Part shown: piece after piece, positions 43,128 to 51,300 of the stretch
How the letters are laid out: each line of letters starts with the position of its first letter
How positions within the stretch are numbered: the first letter of the stretch is position 1
Source of the DNA: Bdellovibrionales bacterium
GTDB taxonomy: Bacteria > Bdellovibrionota > Bdellovibrionia > Bdellovibrionales > JAGQZY01
Assembly: GCA_019750295.1 (NCBI GenBank)
Contig: JAIEOS010000009.1
Coordinates: 1-64,000 of the forward strand
Direction of reading: 5' to 3'
Length of the DNA: 64,000 nucleotides
Program-made: the position numbers and the translations under genes
The notes under the pieces: model-generated
What the model was told of the DNA's origin: nothing
What the model saw: the letters and a program-made list of their open reading frames with translations, nothing else
Database searches by the model: none

Positions 43128-44852
43128 CTAGAACGTTTTTCGAAGACCGAGTTGGAGAATATCGAACTCGGTCGTCTGACCCGAAACGGGGCTCTTGTAG
43201 GTCGTCCGACCGTAATCCCCAAAGATGGTCCAACTGTCGAAAGCGGCAGATGGATCCAGGCGAATTCCAAAGCTCGCACCGAGCTCACGATTTTCTAAGT
43301 TAAAATTAAAATCCTGTCCTGTCGGACCAAAACGGGCATCCACCCAGAAGTGATCGTTCTCAAGAATAAATTTACCCTGAAATCCAATAAATGATTTAAA
43401 GCCAAAATTGAGACCATCTTGGAACATGGATAAGTAATATCCGCCCACGGCAAACTTCAGGGGAAGCTTATCGATGCCCAATGGAGTCGTGTAGACCAAC
43501 CACTGATCACCGCGGAAGAGCGGCGTCGATTCAAACGGGGCCAATTGCGGTTTGCTCGCTAAAGGAATCGACAGCGAAAAAGTTCCCTGAACTTCGAGAT
43601 CAACGTAAACGGGAACGTAAATTCCGAAGCCCACCATGGCGCTCATTTGACTGAATGTATCGTTGAGGAAAGTTTGATCGAGCGTGAACTGACTCATTCC
43701 GAAAACCGCATCAAACGCAAACGTTTGATCGAAGACTTCGCCTTTTTGCCCGGGCTGTTCTTTGAGCCAACGGTTATTGACTTTATTCTCTGAATACATG
43801 TTTTCTTTAAATACATAATGTTTTTGCAGTCGAAGTAGGCGCTCTTCATCGGACTCAAAACCCAAACCAAATTCGTTATTGGTGATCATGTTTTTAGGAA
43901 GGAGAGTAATCTTTCGTCGCGCATACACCGACGGAATCCAACCGATCTTGTGTTGGACTCGACCTTCTTTGTCCACAACTTTATAGCCAATCTTATAGTA
44001 GAGTTGGAGATTGCTTTGAGAGGTGCGGATTTCGTTGACGACAGCAAATGCCGTATCGAAGAGGAATGCTTTTGTATGTTGATCGATGCGATCGAGGCAA
44101 AGTCCTTGGCTCAAGTAACAATCTTTATGAGTCCAATATCCAGGTTGAGAAAAGACGGGGATAGAGCTCATGTCGCGTGGAACTAAAATGTCCATTTCTA
44201 CCGCAGTTTCCATGGGAGAGATTGACTCGTAATTTCGCCAGTCATAATAGGTGTAAAGATCCATCGGATCGTAATCCGAGCGGCGAGCGATGCGTTTCCA
44301 AACGCCTTGGCTGTCGCGATCCATGCGCATTTTTTGGATATATTCGTCGGGCGAGTCGATCACTTTAACGAGTTCGCCCGGTTGAATTTTAACGTGAGGG
44401 CGTCCCATCGTGTTTGGATTTGCATAAGCGTCTTTGGGCTGATTTCCTGGGATCGGGCGAAGTTCGATAAAGTAAATCACACGCTGTTTGATTTCATCAT
44501 TGCGAATAACTCCAAGCTTCGCCTCTGGTGTGGCGTAAGCCGCAGGTGGAGCCGACGTGGACGCGGGTGCTGGCGGTGCTTGGCGTGTGGGCTCTGAGGA
44601 CAGCTGGCGCATTTCGTGATTTTGTTTTTGAAGTTCGGGATGAATCTCTTCTAAAGATTTTTGCTTTTGGTCTTGATCCGTAAGAAAATTTAACGATTTC
44701 TTAGATTCCTCTTTGCTCAGATGAGAATCTTCAACAAAAATGGACCCGAAATGCACGCCACCTTCGGCATACGAATATACACAATACGTGTTTATTATAA
44801 AAACACTTGTGATGAGTCTCAGTAGTTGCAAGAATCGTTTTACGTGTAACAT
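43128..44852 (-). CDS. Large outer-membrane-associated protein
   Basis: A 574-residue exported protein. Start at 44852 gives a hydrophobic signal (FLQLLRLITSVFIINTYCVYSYA); a start at 44885 adds 11 residues, and neither has a clear ribosome binding site. A helical, Pro/Ala-rich linker (residues about 45-115) is followed by a periplasmic-looking domain with SH3-like strands (about 115-310: IYFIELRPIPG, KIQPGELVKVID, IARRSDYDPMDLY). The last 230 residues look like an outer-membrane barrel, with terminal GLRKTF. The layout recalls that of the gene at 29197: SH3-like domain joined to a barrel. Function unknown. Confidence 0.8.
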   Translation of the reverse strand: MLHVKRFLQLLRLITSVFIINTYCVYSYAEGGVHFGSIFVEDSHLSKEESKKSLNFLTDQDQKQKSLEEIHPELQKQNHEMRQLSSEPTRQAPPAPASTSAPPAAYATPEAKLGVIRNDEIKQRVIYFIELRPIPGNQPKDAYANPNTMGRPHVKIQPGELVKVIDSPDEYIQKMRMDRDSQGVWKRIARRSDYDPMDLYTYYDWRNYESISPMETAVEMDILVPRDMSSIPVFSQPGYWTHKDCYLSQGLCLDRIDQHTKAFLFDTAFAVVNEIRTSQSNLQLYYKIGYKVVDKEGRVQHKIGWIPSVYARRKITLLPKNMITNNEFGLGFESDEERLLRLQKHYVFKENMYSENKVNNRWLKEQPGQKGEVFDQTFAFDAVFGMSQFTLDQTFLNDTFSQMSAMVGFGIYVPVYVDLEVQGTFSLSIPLASKPQLAPFESTPLFRGDQWLVYTTPLGIDKLPLKFAVGGYYLSMFQDGLNFGFKSFIGFQGKFILENDHFWVDARFGPTGQDFNFNLENRELGASFGIRLDPSAAFDSWTIFGDYGRTTYKSPVSGQTTEFDILQLGLRKTF

Positions 44853-45002
44853 GTCAAAATTACTATCGGTAATGGCCAGATCCATTATGAGGCAAAATGG
44901 ACTTTTTAAGCAAAATAGCGACTTTGGGCGGGTCTTGAATTGCGAAAGAGGAAAAAGTTTGGAAAAATGGTAGAGTGTTACTAGTCTTAAGGTGGGGTGA
45001 TT

Positions 45003-45431
45003 ATGCGTCTAACTTTGTTCTTTTCCATGATTTTTATTTCGGTGTTTACTTTTGCACAAGATGCCGCGGACGAGAATTTAAACTTCAATATGGATCCTCC
45101 ATCGATCGCCAAACAAAAGCAGCAGCAAGTTGGTCGCATGCGTACCATTAAACTTTACAAAGCCAAGGGCCAAATCGGTGAGGCGGACAACGGAATGCTG
45201 GCCATTCGCGAGCCAAAAACGATTAAAAAAGAGGAACTCGCTGTGATTCAAAAGCTTGTCGACGAGGAAAATCGCGACCGTGCTGTAATCATCGATGAAA
45301 TCAGTAAGGTCAACAAGTTTGATGAAAAGAAAAAACAACAGTTCGTCAATGTGTACTATTCAACATGGAAGAACGTCGACCCGAAAGGGACTTACTATTT
45401 TGAAAAAGCCACTTGGCAGAAGAAATACTAA
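45003..45431 (+). CDS. DUF1318 (YdbL-like) secreted protein
   Basis: A 142-residue protein with a signal peptide (LTLFFSMIFISVFTFA). Residues about 55-105 match DUF1318: KAKGQIGEADNGMLAIREPKTIKKEELAVIQKLVDEENRDRAVIIDEIS, which is the YdbL pattern of a KxxGxVGE loop followed by a helical V-x-x-x-N-x-x-R segment. The C-terminal YYSTWKNVDPKGTYYFEKATWQKKY extends beyond the domain. Start at ATG 45003 with GGTGGGG upstream. Role unknown. In other bacteria YdbL lies with YnbE and YdbH in outer-membrane lipid transport; that is not seen here. Confidence 0.8.
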   Translation: MRLTLFFSMIFISVFTFAQDAADENLNFNMDPPSIAKQKQQQVGRMRTIKLYKAKGQIGEADNGMLAIREPKTIKKEELAVIQKLVDEENRDRAVIIDEISKVNKFDEKKKQQFVNVYYSTWKNVDPKGTYYFEKATWQKKY

Positions 45432-45456
45432 TCTAAAAACACTCAAGGATTGAGAA

Positions 45457-46128
45457 ATGTTAAAAAGGATTTTGTTCTGTGTCGCCCTTTTACCGACTCT
45501 GGCTCAGGCCCAGAATTTTGAAAGTGCCTTCTCCGCCATAGGTTTACGTGGGATCACCGGCTACGCCGGCTTTGGTTTCGCGAGCTACGAAGTGACGACT
45601 CCCAGTGATCGTTTTCGTATGGATCAAGGAATCTTCGTCTACGCGGGAGTCGAGCGACGGTTTGGAACAAGTCCGTTTTTTATCACCGCTGCATTTAATT
45701 ATCTCAAAACAAACGGAGAGTCTTTCTACGATTATACGACTCTCGGAGGGACCCAGTACACGGGACAGGACATTGGCTACAGTGCCTCCAATTATCAGAT
45801 CGGTATGGGTCTTAAGATGAAGCTCTTCGCCGACAGCTGGGCCCGCCCCTACCTCGAAGGAGGAGGACTCTTCGGATATCATGAGCTCACCTATACTAAA
45901 AATCTGGAGACGATCACTGGCGGGAGCGGTTATAAAAGAAAAGATGGTCTCACTGGTCTAGGGTATTACGGAGAGGGCGGAATCGAAGTCGACTTTGCAG
46001 AGACGGCGGGAATAAAAGTGGGACTTCGGTATCAAGAGACCACCACTCGGCCTTTCGAAACTTTAGCCAATCAAAAGTTAAAATTCGAATCGACGATCTT
46101 CCAAATCGCCTTCCTCAAAAAATTCTAA
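45457..46128 (+). CDS. Outer-membrane beta-barrel protein
   Basis: A 223-residue protein with a signal peptide (ILFCVALLPTLAQA). The mature part is a series of amphipathic strands (TGYAGFGFASYEV, GIFVYAGVERRF, FFITAAFNYLKTNG, NYQIGMGLKMKLFA, PYLEGGGLFGYHELTYT) and ends in FQIAFLKKF, so it should fold as an eight-stranded OmpW/OmpA-like barrel. AAGGA precedes ATG 45457. Likely co-transcribed with the DUF1318 gene 25 bp upstream. Confidence 0.82.
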   Translation: MLKRILFCVALLPTLAQAQNFESAFSAIGLRGITGYAGFGFASYEVTTPSDRFRMDQGIFVYAGVERRFGTSPFFITAAFNYLKTNGESFYDYTTLGGTQYTGQDIGYSASNYQIGMGLKMKLFADSWARPYLEGGGLFGYHELTYTKNLETITGGSGYKRKDGLTGLGYYGEGGIEVDFAETAGIKVGLRYQETTTRPFETLANQKLKFESTIFQIAFLKKF

Positions 46129-46150
46129 AAGGTACGCCGAGCCTTTTCTC

Positions 46151-46726
46151 TTAGGGTTGTGCCGAGAAGTAGGGGTTTGTTCCGGAAGAGTGGTCAGTCA
46201 CGTCTTCGACGTTTTTGACGAAGGGAAAATTGGCCTTAAGATGCTCGGAGATTCCCTGCTTGAGAGTCATTGCCGACATTCCGCAGCCTTGGCAGCCGCC
46301 GCCCATAAAAATGTAGGCGGTGTTGTCTTTAAAATTTTTCAATTCGGCCCAGCCTCCGTGCATCGCCAGAGACGGGTTGATCGTTTCCTGCATAAACTGG
46401 AGAATTTGTTTCACTTCAGGCGTGTCGGGCAATGTGTTCGGAACTTTTTGTTCCACCGTAATTTCTAAAGGTGCAGTAGCGACATGCTCTTCGAGTAAAC
46501 CTTGAAGCGGCTCCAACAATACATCCCAATCGACCCAATCTTGTTTGGTGAGTTCCACATAATTGGGTCCAATCTTTAGCGCTTGGGTCCAAGGAAAGCC
46601 AAAAAGTTTTTTTGCGAGTGGAGAGGTGAACGTTTTTTGTTCGGCAGAGTACTCAGCCGTGTGGTCGGCGATGTCCTGCGGAAATTCGAAACGATAGGTC
46701 TGTTCGTTGATGGGTTTTACATTCAT
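46151..46726 (-). CDS. NfuA-type iron-sulfur scaffold
   Basis: A 191-residue protein. ATG 46726 is used; the longer frame would need a TTG start at 46762. The N-terminal domain (about 1-90) is Nfu_N-like, with the conserved SPLAKKLFGFPWTQALKIGPNYVELTKQDWVDW segment. The C-terminal NifU domain has Cys145 and Cys148 in GGGCQGCGMSAMTL, which hold a [4Fe-4S] cluster at a dimer interface. It delivers clusters to target enzymes, plausibly aconitase and ferredoxin-type proteins in this cell. Single-gene unit. Confidence 0.92.
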   Translation of the reverse strand: MNVKPINEQTYRFEFPQDIADHTAEYSAEQKTFTSPLAKKLFGFPWTQALKIGPNYVELTKQDWVDWDVLLEPLQGLLEEHVATAPLEITVEQKVPNTLPDTPEVKQILQFMQETINPSLAMHGGWAELKNFKDNTAYIFMGGGCQGCGMSAMTLKQGISEHLKANFPFVKNVEDVTDHSSGTNPYFSAQP

Positions 46727-46912
46727 GGCCGCCAACTTAAATGGTATTGGGTGTTGGCGCAAGGTTCATCCGTGTTTTTAGAGGTTTACGGAAATAGAGG
46801 GGGAAGCCTTCGGCCTGATCTTACGAAATGGACCTCTAACGCGGCTGCGGCGTAAACTCCAAACATTTACCCGATAAGTTTTACAGGGGTTATAACACAA
46901 TTGGTAGGTTAA

Positions 46913-47090
46913 ACCTGAGTAATATCAATCACTTGTAAAAAATCATGTAAATCCTATAAAAACGACAATTTTTGTTCACAAATTGTAGACGGGAACAGTA
47001 AAGCTAGGGGGTCAATACAATAAAATTTATAGGTATTCCGAGTATTTAGCTTTTCCATATCTGGGTACAGTTCTTGAACATTACTCAGGT
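46913..47090. promoter_or_regulatory. 11-bp inverted repeats flanking the promoter of the barrel/giant-lipoprotein operon
   Basis: ACCTGAGTAAT (46913-46923) and its complement ATTACTCAGGT (47080-47090) are 156 bases apart. The left copy is just upstream of the promoter; the right copy is in the leader close to the start at 47115. They could be operators for a regulator that loops DNA. This is the main content of the 388-bp gap between 46727 and 47114, together with a hairpin ACAATTT/AAATTGT at 46965-46986. Confidence 0.4.
46933..46960 (+). promoter_or_regulatory. Sigma-70-type promoter with a long leader
   Basis: TTGTAA (46933-46938) and TATAAA (46955-46960) stand 16 bases apart. Transcription would start near 46967, giving a leader of about 148 bases before the ATG at 47115. 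Confidence 0.5.
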
Positions 47091-47114
47091 AGGAATCTTA
47101 ATTTAGGGGCTAGA

Positions 47115-48302
47115 ATGCGTTTAAATGCTTTGCTGCGATTGTTGGTGTTCATAAGTTGTGGGAGTGTACTCACTTTAGACGCTTATGCCGTCGACTCTAA
47201 ATTTATTTCCGATTACGAAAATAGCGTACTTACTGAAGTTCAGCCGGGCCAACTGGGTGCGATGTGGAAAGCTCGCATCTATGGAGAAGGGGCCGACCTC
47301 GAATCTCAGACCGCACAAATCGGTGGCTTCGAAGTCAGCTTCGAAAGTAAATACAAACTCTTAGAAAATCTAGAAGCCCGTGCCGACGTTCGTGGAAAAT
47401 TTGAAAACGGCCGTACTCAATCTTTCTTTGGAGATCTCGAGCCTCTCTCGGGAATTCTTGTGAGAGAAGCTACAATTAACTACAAACCATTTTATAGCGA
47501 CGTCCTTTCGGGCAAGGCTGGAATCATCGATCAAGATGTTTTAGGGATGCCTCTTCTTATGTATCGCCGCGCATTCCCGGGAGTCTCTGCAAAAGTTCGC
47601 GGGCAGTGGACCGAAGAGTTTTCGACCTCCGTCATGTCCCAAGCCTTAATTCCTACCTCCTCAACGTTATCAACTCGTACGGTGGAAAAAGAAGCGACTC
47701 CGCAATTTAATACTCACACCTTATCCTTAGACTATGATCAAAAGACGCAAACTGGAGTTCATTTATTTGGTTTGGGAATTTCTGGATCTCTTTATGAGTT
47801 TAAAAACCTTCCGAGCTTTGTCGCTTTCGAAAGTCAAAAGCGCGGAAATTTCTATTCTCAGGTGAATGGTCCCAACAACTCGTCCTTCGCCTTCCCATTT
47901 AGAGGCTGGTTTGCCAAAGCCTTTGCGGATTATAGAATCAATCATCGAGTTCAGCCCTATATCTCTTATCAGGTGATAAAAAACGAAGAAGCGCCCGCGA
48001 CCTATAATGATGGTCAAGTGGTCGCTGTCGGTACGGTCATCATGTTCCAGAACTACAACTGGTTTGTGACCTACGAAAATTTCTTCGCCGAGTCGGACGT
48101 GGTTCCGGCGTTCTACAACAGTTGGGGTTATGGAAACACCAACAAAAAAGGGAACGGCGTAGATACTTCTTTAGAATTTAAAAAATACAATTTTAGATTG
48201 AGAGCTCAGTATTACAAAGCTGATGTTCTTAATCCTGATGGCTTACAACAGAATCAAGATTACTTCTATTTTGGGGTGGAGACAGCCTATGACAAAATCT
48301 AA
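47115..48302 (+). CDS. Outer-membrane porin-like barrel, partner of the giant lipoprotein
   Basis: A 395-residue protein with a signal peptide (LLRLLVFISCGSVLTLDAYA). From residue 50 to the end there are alternating strands separated by turns (ARIYGEGADLESQTAQIGGFEVSFESKYKLLENLEARADVRGKFENGR, GKAGIIDQDVLGMPLLMYRR, FNTHTLSLDYDQ, RVQPYISYQVIKNEEAP, FRLRAQYYKADVL), consistent with a barrel of 14-18 strands. AGGGG precedes ATG 47115. Its end overlaps the start of the giant lipoprotein by 14 bases, so production of the two is coupled; a membrane-spanning pore plus a lipoprotein partner is the natural reading. No family recognised. Confidence 0.82.
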   Translation: MRLNALLRLLVFISCGSVLTLDAYAVDSKFISDYENSVLTEVQPGQLGAMWKARIYGEGADLESQTAQIGGFEVSFESKYKLLENLEARADVRGKFENGRTQSFFGDLEPLSGILVREATINYKPFYSDVLSGKAGIIDQDVLGMPLLMYRRAFPGVSAKVRGQWTEEFSTSVMSQALIPTSSTLSTRTVEKEATPQFNTHTLSLDYDQKTQTGVHLFGLGISGSLYEFKNLPSFVAFESQKRGNFYSQVNGPNNSSFAFPFRGWFAKAFADYRINHRVQPYISYQVIKNEEAPATYNDGQVVAVGTVIMFQNYNWFVTYENFFAESDVVPAFYNSWGYGNTNKKGNGVDTSLEFKKYNFRLRAQYYKADVLNPDGLQQNQDYFYFGVETAYDKI

Positions 48303-51300
48303 TATGTTCAAGTGGGTCGTAGTTGCATTAACTGCAACGGTGTTAAATGCCTGCGTTAAAGCAGAGAAGCGTCAGGATATCGATACGGGGAATCCAGATC
48401 CTCAGAAGCGATTTCGCTTTAGCCGATCTAGTGGTGGACAAGTCGACGTGACGGGCTACGCCGAGAACTTATTAACGTCCGGAGATGTCACGATCGAAGG
48501 TATTGATACAACGAGCGATGTGAACACAGGAACCGTCACCAATCGTCAGTACAATTTAAGACTTTGCGGAATCTCCGATGTGCGCGCAAGGAACAACAGC
48601 ATATTAGGCGCTAAACTCAAAATCCACAGTGACCTTGCGTTAGTGCCTCGAAAAAATGCAAATGCCGCCGTAGATCCTACGATCGTGCATGTGGAAAACA
48701 ACGACTGTATCTATTGGGCTGTAGTTGTTCCGTTTAACCACTATGCCGATTCGGTCAATCTCGAAGTGAACTTCGTTATTCTCTCGATGGCCGCGCCAAA
48801 ATCTTACATCCATAAGAAGGTTCTCTTTAATCCTTGGAACAGATCTCGTGGTGGCGACAACCCCGAATTTTTAGACATCACGCGCACAGTAGTGAGCGAT
48901 TCTCTTCGTCGTCAGCCTTGGGCTCGTGGTGAAGATGATATTTATAAAGCCCTTAAAGGGGATCTCGTTTCAACGCCGAAGCGTTTAGAGATCAGCTCCG
49001 TAGCGGTGACGCCGTTACAGAAAAACCGTGAAAACTACGTTTCTAAAAACAATTTAGGCGCCGAAGCAAACCAAGATTTAATCAATGAGGCTGATATTGA
49101 AATCCGCCGCAGCATGAATCGTCTGCAGCCGCTGGATCTCTTTTTAAACTTACAGCTTTCGGGTTTAAAAATTCGGCTCAAGAATTCTTCAGGCACCCCC
49201 TATGACGATAGTCAAAGAATGGGTCGCTATCGCATCCAGGCGCAAATCATCGCCACCGATCTGGATACTCGAGGTTATCACATCATTACGGATCGTAAAT
49301 TCAATGCCGCCGATAAGATTTGGTCAACAAACACAATGGGTGTGAGTGCGCTCATTCCTCTCTCCGTGATGATTCGTCCCAACTGGGGGAATTTACAACT
49401 CGCTTTAAGAGTCGAGTCTTTCGACGTTCCTGAGGCTGAACCCTTTCAAGCTCTTTACACTTTGGGGCAGTTTAGTGATATCGGTCGGTCTCAATCTCTA
49501 TCTTTTGATTTGAGCTCTTACACACGCTCCAATTCCCCGCAAAATCTAGATTTCGATTATGCGAAATATCTAGCTTCGGCGACAAACTATGAACAGTGGC
49601 AAAAAGGTCTGACGGAGGGTCTTATCCCGACAGAGGAAGAGCTTCGACGTCAGTGCGTACAAAAGAACGGTTCCGAAAAAAACTGTGTCCCAATGTATGG
49701 AACTCTCGAGAGAGGATTCCCGCGATTCCGATTTAATCTCCTCAACGTTCTCTTCAGTCGGATTATGCCTGGAGACACGGCGACAGATCGTACAATTCAA
49801 TATACCGTTGATACATGCCTCGTGAACAACGTCACTCAACAGAGTCCTGGTCGAGGGCTTAAATTCGAAATCACTACAGAAGACCGTGGAATTCCTTTTA
49901 AGCTTGTTCGCGAAACGGACCATCAAGGCTGCTTGCGCTGGTTTGGAATGATCTCTCATAAACCCTATCATCGTGAAAACTTGGTGCGAAAGGTTTCCCA
50001 CCTTAAATATTTAGGGACGGACCTCGGGCGCCAGGAATTTGATCTCGATTACTACATCAACCCTTGGGACGAAAAGTTTACCTTTGGTCGAGATGCTCGC
50101 GCTCTCCCTGAAGAATATCTGATGCAGATTGATGCGGCTCAAAAAATTGCACCCCCGACTCGCATTTTGATCACTAACTTTAATTATGATGCCATCGGTT
50201 TTAGATATGTGATCGATAAGTTTATGAATTTAACTGTTAAGAAATCTGTTTTGATGGCGGTCGAAGCGAAGATTCTAAAGTACAACAGTATTATTTGGGG
50301 ACGAAGTGGTCTCTCCGAACTTCGCGATGGTATTTATCTTTTAAAAGTGGCGATGCAGAAGGATTACTTAGATCCTACGGCTCCCGGACGCGCGATCTCC
50401 GTAAATAAAAGGACGGGACAGCGTCGTCTACGCACCGAAAACGCCAATGATAGTGAGACGAAACAATTCCTCACCGTTAAAGAGGCTCTCGTGCGGGTTC
50501 TTGGTGGAAAAATCGTAACACCGATCGAATTTGACGTCACTGATCTTAGAACTCTTCGAATTCGCGCTCAGTTATTTATACAAGTGGAGACCATTGACGA
50601 AAAATTACTTCGTCTCGCAGTTCTTCTTGATGAGCGATTGACTTCGATGATGGGTCAGAACGGGACGGAGCTCACTCCTCAGGTTCTTAATGAGCTGGCC
50701 GACCAAGAAAAAATTCAAAAAGAATTGGAAGTGGCTCGTCAAGCGGCCGATCAAACTCAGATAGCTGCATTGGCAGAGCGTTTACGCCTGAGTGAAGAAA
50801 AAGTGAAAAACCTTTTAAAAGGAATTGATCGCACGACTATGTCCAGAGTTCTTTCCGAAATGGCGCGGATACGTAGCCTAGGAGAGACGGGTGTATCCAA
50901 TGATCGTAATCGTCAGTACCAAGCTGTGAATTCGGCATTGAGAACCACGATTCAGGCCATTCAAAATAAAATTAAAAACAAGATTGAGGCGGAAACCGCT
51001 CGATCCGCCGAAGATTACGTGCAGAAGCGCGAGCAAGAGTGTGCTCAGATCGTCAAAGATCTAAAGGCAGCGGGTCGTCATGAAGAAGCTCAGTTGTACG
51101 ATATCACATCGTCAAACAGGGCGGACGGAGCTCTTTGTCGTATCGACTTGGATAAAGAAAACCGTTTCTACTATTTAACATCAACTTTAGATATTGGTTC
51201 TGATCGTTGGTTGCGTTCCATCCTTACTGCGGAAGAGTATGCTCAGTTCCAGAGTAGCTCGTTACGGGATGACTTCACAAAACCGTACATGCCGAACTAT

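Noticed and set aside
46985-47075. A segment (GACGGGAACAGTAAAGCTAGGGGG) that recalls the conserved part of c-di-GMP-I riboswitches
   Set aside because: The GAAA tetraloop-receptor pair and the closing stems of the riboswitch are missing, so only a short resemblance remains.
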